Shown here in pieces: positions 21,214 through 31,697 of a stretch of DNA of 64,000 nucleotides. The notes under the pieces are model-generated. The model was not told the DNA's origin, searched no databases, and saw nothing but the letters and a program-made list of their open reading frames with translations. Source of the stretch: Bufo bufo (lineage: Eukaryota; Chordata; Amphibia; Anura; Bufonidae); NCBI RefSeq assembly GCF_905171765.1, contig NC_053390.1:304304622-304368621 (forward strand), written 5' to 3'. A program made the translations under genes and the position numbers. The first letter of the stretch is position 1; each line of letters opens with the position of its first letter.

Positions 21214-24200
21214 GTACCCTCCCTTCCAAGAGGGGCCTCCGGACACTCAGGACTAGGTCTCTCAGGATGAGAGGCATGAAAAACCCGAACTAACCTGTCG
21301 GCGTTTACCTCAGACGCAGGAACCCACATTCTTTCCTCGGGACCGTAACCCCTCCAATGCACCAGATATTGAAGAGAACGGCGGACCCGACGAGAATCAA
21401 CAAATTTTGGATATTTGAAACTCTAGATTACCATCCACAATAACAGGAGGGGGTGGCAGCGGTGATGGTTCTAGAGGTGGAACATACTTTTTGAGTAACG
21501 ACTTATGGAAGACGTTATGAATTTTAAAAGTCTGAGGTAGCTCCAGGCGAAAAGCCACGGGGTTAATGATGGCTACTATTTTGTAAGGACCAATAAACCT
21601 AGGACCCAGTTTCCAAGAGGGAACCTTTAATTTAATATTCCTAGTAGATAACCACACATAGTCATTCACTCCTAGGTCCGGACCTGGCGACCGTTTCTTA
21701 TCAGCCATGCATTTATATTTACCTCCCATATTTTTCAAATTAGCTTGCACTTTCTGCCATACAGATGAAAGAGACGACGAAAACCGTTCCTCTTCGGGAA
21801 CCCCAGAAGACCCCCCCTCTTTGAAAGTACAGAATTGGGGATAAAAACCATATGCACCAAGAAATGGTGACTTGCGAGTAGATTCCTGACGGCGATTATT
21901 TATGGCAAACTCGGCTAACGGTAAATATGATGACCACACCTCTTGGTTTTCAGACACAAAACATCTTAGATATGTCTCAAGGTTTTGGTTGGTACGCTCA
22001 GTCTGTCCATTCGACTGAGGATGGAAAGCTGAGGAAAAGGACAAGTGTACCCCCAAACAGAAACAAAAAGCTTTCCAAAACTTAGAAATAAACTGGGTTC
22101 CCCGATCCAAAAACAACATCGGAAGGGACCCCGTGAAGCTTCACGATTTCACTGATGAATACCTGAGCAAGAGTCTTAGCATTAGGTAGTGCGGGTAACG
22201 CAATGAAGTGTACCATTTTGCTAAACCTGTCCACTACTACCAAGATAACTGTTTTACCCGCAGACAAAGGTAAGTCAGTGATAAAATCCATTGACAGATG
22301 TGTCCATGGCCTATTGGGAATGACAAGTGGCAATAAAGACCCTGCTGGACGTGTATGAGAGACTTTCGCGCGCGTACAAGTAGAACAAGAAGACACAAAA
22401 TCCATTACATCCTGACGCAACCTTGGCCACCAAAAACGACGAGACAATAGCTCCAAGGTTGCTTTACTACCCGGGTGCCCAGCAAGTGCCAAATTATGAT
22501 GTTCCTTTAATAATTCGAGACGCAGGTTCAACGGTACAAACAATTTCTCTGAGGGGCAAGAGACCGGGGCGTCCCCCTGGGCCTCTAACACCTTCCCCTC
22601 CAGAACAGAGTGTACCGCAGAGACAACCACTCCTCTTTGTAGAATGGGTACCGGATCACTCACATTACCCCCTCCAGGGAAACAACGCGATAATGCATCT
22701 GCCTTGGCATTTTTTGCCCCAGGACCATAGGTAATAACAAAGTTAAACCTGGTAAAAAATAGCGACCACCTAGCTTGTCTAGGGGTGAGACGCTTAGCTG
22801 ATTCGAGGTACAGAAGGTTTTTGTGGTCCGTAATCACAGTGATGGGGTGGATTGCCCCCTCTAAAAAGTGACGCCATTCTTCAAACGCTAGTTTAATAGC
22901 TAATAGTTCCCTATTGCCAATATCATAGTTCTTCTCTGCTGCAGATAGTTTTTTTAGAAAAGAAAGCACAAGGACGCCATTTGCCAGGAGACGGACCCTT
23001 AGACAGCACAGCCCCCACTCCCACCTCTGACGCATCTACTTCAACAATAAAAGGCTGGGAGACATCAGGTTGGATTAGTACAGGTGCCGAGGTAAACCTC
23101 TCTTTTAGAGAGGAAAAAGCAATTTTAGCGGCGTCAGACCATTTAGAAAAATCAGTCCCCTTCCTAGTCATGTCAGTAAGGGGTTTTACAATCACCAAAT
23201 AATTTTTAATGAATTTTCTATAGAAATTTGCGAAGCCCAAGAACCGTTGCAGTGCTTTGAGGTTCTCAGGAAGATCCCAATCTAAAATTGCCTGGATCTT
23301 CCTAGGATCCATACGGAAACCTGAAGCAGATAATAAATACCCTAGGAACTGTATTTCCTGAACGGCGAAAACACACTTTTCAATTTTAGCATATCATTTA
23401 TTCGTTCGTAGGACCTGCAGTACCTGTCTGGCATGCACCTCATGTGTTTTCAGATCCGACGAATAAATTAAAATATCATCTAGGTATATCACCACAAACC
23501 TGCCGATAAGATGACTAAAAATGTCATTAACGAAATGTTGGAAGACAGCAGGAGCATTGGTCAGACCGAAAGGCATGACTAGATTTTCATAATGCCCCTC
23601 AGGGGTGTTAAAGGCTGTCTTCCACTCATCCCCTTCCTTGATACGAATCAGATTGTAGGCCCCCCCTAAGATCAAGTTTTGAGAACCACCTAGCACCCGC
23701 AATCTGATTAAACAGGTCAGGAATGAGAGGAAGAGGGTATAGGTCTCGGATGGTTATCTGGTTTAATTCGCGAAAATCTAGGCAAGGACGCAGGCCCCCA
23801 TCTTTCTTTTTAACGAAGAAAACCCCTGCAGCCACGGGTGAAGAAGAGGTTCTGATGTGTCCCTTAGCCAAGCTCTCGGAGATATAATCTTTCATGGCTT
23901 GTCTCTCTGGACCCGAAAGATTATATAACCTGGTCTTGGGTAATTTTGCACCGGGAATCAGGTTAACAGGGCAATCATAAGGACGGTGAGGTGGTAACTT
24001 CTGACAACCCTTTTCAGAAAAAACGTCCTCAAAGTCCGAAACAAATGTGGGTAGGGTAGCTATGGAGGCGACTAAGCAATTGCTATTTAAGCAATTTTCT
24101 CTGCACTGCTCACTCCACTCCAATATCTCCCTGGCCTGCCAATCCACCACTGGATTGTGCGCTACCAACCAGGGAAGACCCAACACCACCGGAGTGGGAA

Positions 24201-24519
24201 GCCCCTCCAGAACGTAACATGAAAGCAACTCGTTATGGTGGTCCCCTACCCGAAGGTGTAAGTTATGGACAATGTGAGTGAGGTTTCTCTGAGACAGAGG
24301 AGCAGAATCAATAGCGAATATGGGAATAGGTCTCTGTAGCGTACAGAGAGACAAACCGATAGTGTGGGCAAAATGGGCATCTATCAAGTTTACTCCTGCT
24401 CCACTGTCTAGAAAAAAAGAAATAGTCTCCGTCTTAACGCCAAAAACAACAACCGCTGGCAACACAAATTGCGATGTTCGTATGGAGGAAACGTATACCT
24501 CCCGGCTGACATCCTCCAC
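21108..24519 (-). pseudogene. Gypsy-2 pol: PR, RT, RNase H, IN, chromodomain
   Basis: Minus-strand order: protease [49 protein letters not shown] and YLDDILIYS; RNase H VEVDASEVGVGAV and ITVITDHKNLLYLES; integrase zinc finger (HHNLALAGHPG ... CSTCTRAK) and core ([30 protein letters not shown]); then a C-terminal chromodomain (HWRGYGPEERMWVPASEV) placing it among chromoviruses. Frames change at about 23700, 23035, 22100 and 21400, and stops occur near 23312-23394, so it is not functional. Parts of the protein run into the LTR, as the chromodomain end lies at about 21200. Confidence 0.93.
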
Positions 24520-24530
24520 ACAGCCTGGGG

Positions 24531-25391
24531 TTAGTAGTTTTCCGACGGTCTTTTGTTTTTGAGGAAGGAAGGACAGACATTAATAAAATGACCCCTCTCC
24601 CCACAGAAAAAACAAACCCCACGCCTACGGCGAGCCTCAGGAGGACGGACCTGACGAATAGTTCCTCCTAGCTGCATAGGCTCTTCTAAGTCCGTACAGA
24701 CTAACTGCTGCTTGAGAGGGGTTACCAATTGCTCCGGATTTTTCAATCTGTCCCTAAGACGTCTATCTATTCTGATAGAAAGGGACATCACCGCATCAAG
24801 GGAAAAGGGAGTCTCATACAGCGCAAGCGCATCCTTAATCCTTTCGGATAACCCAGAGCAGAACTGACTCATGAGAGCCGGGTCGTTCCACTGGGTATCC
24901 GTAGCCCACCTACGGAACTCTGAGCAATACTCCTTTACTGGCCGCTCTCCCTGTAGGAGTCTCCGTAATTTTGATTCAGCCAGTGCGACTCGGTCAGGGT
25001 CGTCATATATGAGACCCAAGGCCCCAAAAAATTCATCCACTGACCGGAGAGCCTGGGAATCAGTGGGTAAAGAGAACGCCCAGGATTGCGGGTCCCCCTG
25101 CAGCAGGGAAATAACAACCCCCACCCGCTGTTCTTCAGTACCAGAGGAGTAAGGGCGCAGTTTAAAATATAATTTACAGGCCTCACGGAACGTCACAAAT
25201 TTGTCCCTTCCCCCAGAAAATCTGTCAGGAAGAACAACCTTGGGTTCCGCAACAACCTGGTTACCTGTAGCAACCGCTGGGCTTGCTGTCTGTTGCAATT
25301 GCTGCTGTTGCTGGAGGACCGACGCCTTCAATCCTGCCACCTCCAAAGACAGGCCTTGAAGTTGCTTTTACAAAGCAGCAATTGGATCCAT
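24531..25391 (-). pseudogene. Gypsy-2 gag
   Basis: The probable start codon is at 25389-25391 (minus), reading MDPIAAL and then a stop at codon 8 (25368-25370). The frame then runs open to 24531. It has a Gln-rich N-part, a capsid-like domain (RFSGGRDKFVTFREACKLYF, EEFFGALG-like helices) and a CCHC knuckle [14 protein letters not shown] near the C-terminus. Gag and pol are in different frames here. It would form the particle shell and bind RNA; the early stop is a lesion. Confidence 0.9.
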
Positions 25392-25483
25392 ACTGGATTC
25401 TAAGTAGGTAGAAAGAAAACATTTTATTTTTTAATTTTTTTTTATTTTTTTTTTAACCTACACAAAATAAGGGCCAGATATAA

Positions 25484-26091
25484 TGTAATGAGTGGCGTCA
25501 CGCAAAGGGAGGGAAATGGGAAGGCCCTGTCCAAGGGAGAGGGAAAGGTGGTGACCCCTGACTCACCTTGCGGCTGGCACCTGACTGCCCTGACGTCCCT
25601 AGACGGGTTCCTCACCCGTACGCCGATCACGTGCCTAAACCCTGGCTTTCCCTAAGATGAGCCCTGTGTAGTGAACAGGGCGGTGGGATCACTAGTCCGC
25701 ACCACTGACACTAAGAGGAAAACACCAAAGAGAGGACAGACAATACAGACAAACATATAATCCCAGGTGGGCGACAACAGCAGACCACCAATGCCCAACA
25801 GCTACTCAGCTCCAGTGGGTCAGTATAGAAGTCCAGGCAGGAAGCTCTATATCTGGCAACCAGAGAAGTGGGAGATGGGAATATAAGGAGGTTGGGATTG
25901 CTGGACAAGAAACAGCTAAGGAGGAGAAGCTACGGATCCCTGAGTGAGCCAAAAAGGATTGCAAGGCAAACCCAGAAAGCTACCATTACGAAACAGCACT
26001 GTCTTTGTACATCGAACACGCAGCCACCCGCTGCGACTTCCTGACCCCGGGTATAACGGAGTCAGACGTGGCTCTTGACACCCTCGTGACA
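25484..26091 (-). repeat. Gypsy-2 5' LTR (608 bp)
   Basis: On the minus strand it begins TGTCACGAGGGTGTC and ends CATTACA, followed by the leader. It lacks a block of about 53 bp present in the 3' LTR; the junction falls at about 25799-25800 after GCCCAACAG. Confidence 0.95.
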
Positions 26092-26096
26092 GACGA

Positions 26097-26326
26097 TCCT
26101 TTCTAAACAGACTGTAACCTTGTACATTAACTGCCCAGTCATAGCTATCATCCAGCCATGTCTCAGTTATTCCCACTATGTCATAGTTCTCCTCACACAT
26201 CACTAATTCCAGCTCCCCAGTTTTATTAGTCAGGCTTCTGGCATTAGTATACATACATTTGAGAGGTTTATGTATATTTTTTACCCTACACCTTTCCTTC
26301 TGAACTGTTCTAGTCCCTCCTTCCAT
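26097..26326 (-). pseudogene. CR1 LINE endonuclease N-terminal part
   Basis: Minus-strand reading: CMYTNARSLTNKTGELEL, YDIVGITETWLDDSYDW and GYSLFRKDR. These are the opening strands of the apurinic-type endonuclease, with the N of TNARSL and the catalytic E of ITETWL. It stops at the Gypsy-2 target site; the continuation is at 20552 and below. Confidence 0.9.
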
Positions 26327-26414
26327 TCCTCCCCCAGTCCCATTACCTAGACCCCGGTCTCTATCTGCACTATCTTCCCCTCCTATAATGTAATTTCCCT
26401 CCCCCCCCCAGTCC

Positions 26415-26815
26415 CTAGTTTAAACACTCCTCCAACCTTCTAGCCATCTTCTTCCCCAACACAGCTGCCCTTTCCCCATTGAGGTGCAGCCCGTCCCTAC
26501 GATAGAGCCTGTAGCCGATAGAGAAGTCGACCCAGTTCTCCAGGAACCCAAACCCCTCCTTCCTACACCATTTCTTGAGCCACTTGTTAATCTCCCTAAT
26601 CTCCCGCTGCCTTTCTTGTGTGGCCCGTTGTACAGGTAGTATTTCGGAAAATACTACCTTTGAGGTCCTTGCCCTAAGCTTTTGACCTAAATCCCTGAAA
26701 TCATTTTTAAGGACTCTCCACCTACCCCTAACTTTGTCATTGGTTCCGATATGGGCCATGACCGTTGGATCTTCTCCAGCCACTCCCACTAATCTGTCAA
26801 CCCGATCAGCGATGT
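26415..26815 (-). pseudogene. CR1 LINE SGNH-hydrolase-like (ORF1) fragment
   Basis: Minus-strand reading: DRVDRLVGVAGEDPTVMAHI, then GTNDK, a helical stretch (KVVFSEILPVQRATQERQRE), EINKWLKKWC and finally DGLHLNGERAAVLGKKMARR. The GTND block and the DGLHL block (D and H of the catalytic triad) are the signature of SGNH esterases found in ORF1 of CR1-type LINEs. The GDS block with the nucleophile would lie further 5' and is missing. Codons above about 26820 belong to another repeat. Confidence 0.82.
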
Positions 26816-26820
26816 GTCGA

Positions 26821-27079
26821 ACTGCCATACACACTGTCACATGTCCCTTATCAGCCAATAGAAGCTCGCAGGCCCTTACTCTCCACACACACAGCTTTAC
26901 TCCAGGTTTCCATAACAACCCAGCCAACCCAAGTTGCACGACACATAGGGCATAACTACACTGCTACATGTATCCATCTTGGATGGATTTTTTTGCGACT
27001 GTCGTGTCGCAGTGCAACACTATAGCCCATCATTATAAAAATTGTTGAGACAAAATGTCGCGCAACACATGTTATCGTG
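26821..27079. repeat. Two interspersed repeat pieces
   Basis: 26821-26930 carries the CCAATAGAAGCTCGCAGGCC unit related to 15124-15240. About 26930-27079 is a different piece with GCGACTGTCGTGTCGCAGTG and a TTGTGTTGCGCGACA-like inverted motif. No coding capacity. Confidence 0.45.
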
Positions 27080-27569
27080 TAGCCCTAGCCTTAAAGGGGC
27101 ATGGCCCTCTGAAGGTCACTGTTAAAGGGGCAGGCACTGTGGAGGTCACTGTTAAAGGGGCGGGCATTGTGTAGGTCATTGTTAAAGGGGCGGGCCTTGT
27201 GGAGGTAACTGTTAAAGGGGTGGGCATTGTGTAGGTCACTGTTAAAGGGGCGGGCACTGTGGAGGTCACTGTTAAGGGGCGGGCACTGTGGAGGTCACTG
27301 TTAAAGAGGCAGGCACTGTGGAGGTCACTGCTAAAGGGGCGGCCGCTATGGAGGTCACTGTTAAGGGGGCGGGCACTGTGGAGGTCACTTAAAGGGGCAG
27401 GCACTGTGGAGGTCACTGTTAAAGGGACAGACATTGTGGAGGTCACTGTTAAAGGGATAGGCACTGGGGAGGTCACTATTAAAGGGGCAGGGTGCTGTAT
27501 AGGTCACTGTTAAGGGGGCATGTCCCTGAGAAGGTCAATGTCATGGGAGTGAGGTGCTGTGAAACTCAC
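27080..27569 (+). repeat. 30-bp minisatellite, left part (split by the L1)
   Basis: About 16 copies of GGGGCGGGCACTGTGGAGGT + CACTGTTAAA. The last unit is interrupted at 27561-27569 (GAAACTCAC), the left target duplication of the L1. The array resumes at 46496-46680. ORFs across it are chance frames. Confidence 0.92.
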
Positions 27570-29294
27570 AGTTTTCTTTTTTTTTAAATATACTTTTATT
27601 TCGGGAAACATCAATAAGCATTATACAAATGCAATATTAACACTTAATATACAGAGATGTCATTTCAAACATGTTTACAGTAAGGTGTCATATTGGGCAC
27701 AATATAAGCGAATTTCCCTTTTTCAAATTTTCTCCCTCCCCCCTCCCACAAACCATTTATTACCCCAACTTTGTGCCAAACCGTCGGTCAAGAAAAGAAG
27801 TCTCCATTAAGGATTTCTACATCAAAAACATCACGATGTTCAATTTCACCGCTTCTAATCAGAAAGTATCTAACTTTAGCTTGGTCTAAATTACCTGCAT
27901 GCGTTTTACTCCCCCAGCTTACCTAATGTCCCCTTTATCTGCTCTTCCAGGTACCATTTAGTATAGCGGAAAGGTTTCATTATTTCTTGAATTTCAATAG
28001 GAGTCAGAACATGGCTAATGAATTTCCTCCACTTGCCAAAGAAAAGTTTTGTGGACTTCTCTTTATTGTTTTCTGCTTCCAACTTCTCCATATAAAGAAT
28101 ACGACTCATAAGTCCTATAGTTTCGTCAAGTGTGGGGATAGAAGGAAATATCCAGTGTCTCAATATTGTTTTTTTTTACTGCCAATAAAAATAAGTGGAT
28201 ACCTTTGACAAACGTGGAGTGAGTTATTTCCCCTCTGGAATCCCAAGGAATGTAATGAAATACACAGTGTAGTGGATTTAATTGTACCTCCACTTCCCAG
28301 ACCTGCTTTATGAGTTCTAATGCTCCCTTCCATAGGGGAATTAGAGAGGGGCATTCCAGCAGCCCATGTAATAGATTAGCTTTTTGTAATTTGCACTTTG
28401 GGCACCATCTAAGATAATGTGCTGGGGCATCTCTGTAGGATAAGTCAAATGCATATGTTGCTTTGTGCAAAATCCTAAAGTGCATCTCCCTCCATATCTC
28501 GTTACCGGTCGCCTGCCTCACACACTCCATTCCCTCTTTTAGCTTTGGAGCTATTGTCACATCATCAAGTTCACTTTCCCATTTCTGGAATACTTTTGCT
28601 TCTATAGGAATCGAGTGAGTATTCTGTATTTTACGATACAAGTCTGATAAAGAGTAGTTTTGACTTCCCATCAGGGAATCGAACCAGGCTCTTCTTTCCT
28701 GATCTCCCATATTTAATGATTGAGATCGACAGAATGATCTTAATTGATTATAGGGGAGAAAGTGCGAGGGAGGCAACCGAAACTTAGACTGAACCGTTGA
28801 CCATGGCAGTAATTCACTTCCTGTGGGACTAAGTATTTGCTTCAAGAAAGCAATACCTCTCTCCCTCCACAATGTAAACATTACTGACTGTCTCCCTGCT
28901 GGAAAAGCCGGGAGGGTCCATAATGGCATATATGGCGAGAGATATATAGGTAATCTAAATAATTTACGCACCCCTTTCCACGCTGCTAGAGTATCTTTTA
29001 GTAGTGTATATTTTTTCAGCGTGAGAGGAATATCTCGAATTCTAGTGTGCAATATAGCCCCCAAATCCCATGGAGCGGATAATTCCTTCTCCAAAGGGGT
29101 ATTGGAGAAATTTGAGGTTCCCTTCAGCCAATCTTTAATATGTCTCCAGAGGGATGCCAGATTATAGTTCCTGATATTGGGCATTTGTAAGCCGCCCTCC
29201 CACTTCAGCAAGCATAATTTCACATAAGCAATCCTTGGTCTCCTACCTCGCCATAAAAAGCGTGAGAAAGCTTTTTGAATCCTAGCAATGTCTA

Positions 29295-31697
29295 CAGTAG
29301 GTGTTTCTGACATTGTGTTTTCAGCACGACAGCGTCCCGCTGATACTCGGCGACGTGGTGCCGAGATCTCGCACTCACTGGGATAGCGACAGCACATCCC
29401 AGCAAGCGCGTCATAGAAGCGACGGGAGATCCGACTTGGATTCCCGCCAATTCTACACGTGTGCGGCGTTTGTTATGAATCCTGAGGGGGAAGTCCCCGC
29501 CGGATTTAAATAAAAATCCGGCCTGGGTCCCGCCCTCAGGAGCATACCGGGCCCTTAGGTCTGTTATGGGTTGTAAGGAGAGCCCCCCCTACGCCGAAAA
29601 AAACGGCGTAGGGGGTCCCCCTACAATCCATACCAGACCCGTATCCAAAGCACGCTACCCGGCCAGCCAGGAAGGGAGTGGGGACGAGCGAGCGCCCACC
29701 CCCCTCCTGAGCCGTACCAGGCTGCATGCCCTCAACATGGGGGGTTGGGTGCTCTGGGGCAGGGGGCGCACTGCGGCCCCCCCCACCTCAGAGCACCCTG
29801 TCCCCATGTTGATGAGGACAGGGCCCCTTCCCGACAACCCTGGCCGTTGGTTGTCGGGGTATGCGGGCAGGAGGCTTATCGGAATCTGGGAGCCCCCTTT
29901 AATAAGGGGGCCCCCAGATACCGGCCCCCCACCCTAAGTGAATGAGTATGGGGTACATCGTACCCCTACCCATTCACCTGCAAGAAAAGTGGTAAAAACA
30001 CAAATAAACCACACAGTGTATTAAAATATTTTATTTTTCTGCTCCGGAGGCCACCCCCTGTCTTCTTTATTAGCTCTTTTACCAGGGGGGGCTCTTCTTC
30101 TTCCGATATCCCGACGGGTCTTCTCCGCTATCCGGGGGGGTCTTCTCGACTCTCCGGGGTTCTCCTTCTGTCTTCTCCTTCTGTCTTGTTGTCTCCTTCT
30201 GTCTTCTCTCTCCGGGGGGGGCTCTTCTTCTTCCGATATCCCGACGGGTCTTCTCCGCTATCCGGGGGGGTCTTCTCAACTCTCCGGGGTTCTCCTTCTG
30301 TCTTCTCCTTCTGTCTTGTTGTCTCGGCGCACCCCGATTCTTCGTCTTCTCTTCTTGTTTTCGCCTCTCTCTGTTGTTGACTCGGCGCACCCCGGTTCTT
30401 CGTCTCGCGAGACGAAGAATCGGGGTGCGCCGAGTCTCGCGAGACGAAGAACCGGGGTGCGCCGAGTCAACAACAGAGAGAGGCGAAAACAAGAAGAGAA
30501 GACGAAGAATCGGGGTGCGCCGAGACAACAAGACAGAAGGAGAAGACAGAAGGAGAAGACAGAAGGAGAACCCCGGAGAGTTGAGAAGACCCCCCCGGAT
30601 AGCGGAGAAGACCCGTCGGGATATCGGAAGAAGAAGAGCCCCCCCCGGAGACAGAAGACAATAGGAGACAACAAGACAAAAGGAGAAGACAGAAGGAGAA
30701 CCCCGGAGAGTCGAGAAGACCCCCCCGGATAGCGGAGAAGACCCGTCGGGATATCGGAAGAAGAAGAGCCCCCCCCGGAGACAGAAGACAGAAGGAGACA
30801 ACAAGACAGAAGGAGAAGACAGAAGGAGAACCCCGGAGAGTCGAGAAGACCCCCCCGGATAGCGGAGAAGACCCGTCGGGATATCGGAAGAAGAAGAGCC
30901 CCCCCTGGTAAAAGAGCTAATAAAGAAGACAGGGGGCGGCCTCCGGAGCAGAAAAATAAAATATTTTAATACACTGTGTGGTTTATTTGTGTTTTTACCA
31001 CTTTTCTTGCAGGTGAATGGGTAGGGGTACGATGTACCCCATACTCATTCACTTAGGGTGGGGGGCCGGTATCTGGGGGCCCCCTTATTAAAGGGGGCTC
31101 CCAGATTCCGATAAGCCTCCTGCCCGCATACCCCGACAACCAACGGCCAGGGTTGTCGGGAAGGGGCCCTGTCCTCATCAACATGGGGACAGGGTGCTCT
31201 GAGGTGGGGGGGCCGCAGTGCGCCCCCTGCCCCAGAGCACCAAACCCCCCATGTTGAGGGCATGCAGCCTGGTACGGCTCAGGAGGGGGGTGGGCGCTCG
31301 CTCGTCCCCACTCCCTTCCTGGCTGGCCGGGTAGCGTGCTTTGGATACGGGTCTGGTATGGATTGTAGGGGGACCCCCTACGCCGTTTTTTTCGGCGTAG
31401 GGGGGGCTCTCCTTACAACCCATAACAGACCTAAGGGCCCGGTATGCTCCTGAGGGCGGGACCCAGGTCGGATTTTTATTTAAATCCGGCGGGGACTTCC
31501 CCCTCAGGATTCATAACAAACGCCGCACACGTGTAGAATTGGCGGGAATCCAAGTCGGATCTCCCGTCGCTTCTATGACGCGCTTGCTCTCCATAGCGGC
31601 AAGCCAGCTCGGCGCTGGCTCCCGCGATGGGGCTCGTATGTGCTCAATCTCGCCGAGAAATACAGCGAGATTGACACAAAATCGGGTTCACCTACTG
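29295..31697. mobile_element. 2.4-kb palindromic TA-flanked DNA element (Tc1/mariner type)
   Basis: TA duplications (29293-29294 and 31698-31699) flank ends that read CAGTAGGTG inward from both sides. From about 29401 to 30438 and from 30440 to 31588 the sequence is a near-perfect inverted repeat. The outer 100 bp on each side differ apart from the tips. Removal with one TA restores the L1 frame at KHV-DIARIQK. No transposase; a pogo-like source is a guess from the CAGTAGG start. Confidence 0.9.
30060..30920. repeat. About 126-bp tandem units in the palindrome centre
   Basis: Units around CTCTTCTTCTTCCGATATCC, CGACGGGTCTTCTCCGCTAT and CTTCTGTCTTGTTGTCTC occur twice in the left arm and three times, inverted, in the right arm. 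The apex is TCTCGCGAGA (30403-30412 and again 30435-30444). Strong purine/pyrimidine strand bias; ORFs here are low-complexity artefacts. Confidence 0.85.

Larger units (their letters stand above)
20553..26091 (-). mobile_element. Gypsy-2: full-length chromovirus LTR retrotransposon
   Basis: Two LTRs (20553-21213 and 25484-26091) flank gag and pol on the minus strand. Target duplication GACGA occurs at 20548-20552 and 26092-26096. A polypurine tract (minus strand GGAAGGGAGGGTAC, about 21214-21227) abuts the 3' LTR. The element sits in the CR1 endonuclease, whose frame is restored on removal. About 15 base differences by eye between the LTRs over some 600 bp suggest a moderately young insertion; several frameshifts make it inactive. 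Confidence 0.95.
17211..26820 (-). mobile_element. CR1-type LINE, split by two insertions
   Basis: On the minus strand, from high to low coordinates: an SGNH-type esterase region, endonuclease, an internal deletion, reverse transcriptase, and a 3' UTR containing GGCCGAACTGGATGG and ending in repeats of ACTATGTA at 17211-17240. The endonuclease is interrupted by the Gypsy element at 20553-26091, and the RT start by an element at 18654-19910. Removing each with one copy of its target duplication restores a continuous reading frame. The 5' boundary near 26820 is approximate. Confidence 0.88.

Noticed and set aside
27072..27513. Repetitive 134-codon and 84-codon ORFs
   Set aside because: The 30-bp minisatellite has a length divisible by three, so frames stay open by chance.
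27080..27569. CRISPR-like array or immunoglobulin switch region
   Set aside because: Units are contiguous with no unique spacers, in vertebrate DNA. No AGCT-rich or constant-region context supports a switch region.
30079..30804. Long Arg/Gly- or Ser/Leu-rich ORFs on both strands
   Set aside because: They arise from the purine/pyrimidine tandem of the palindrome and appear mirrored on both arms.
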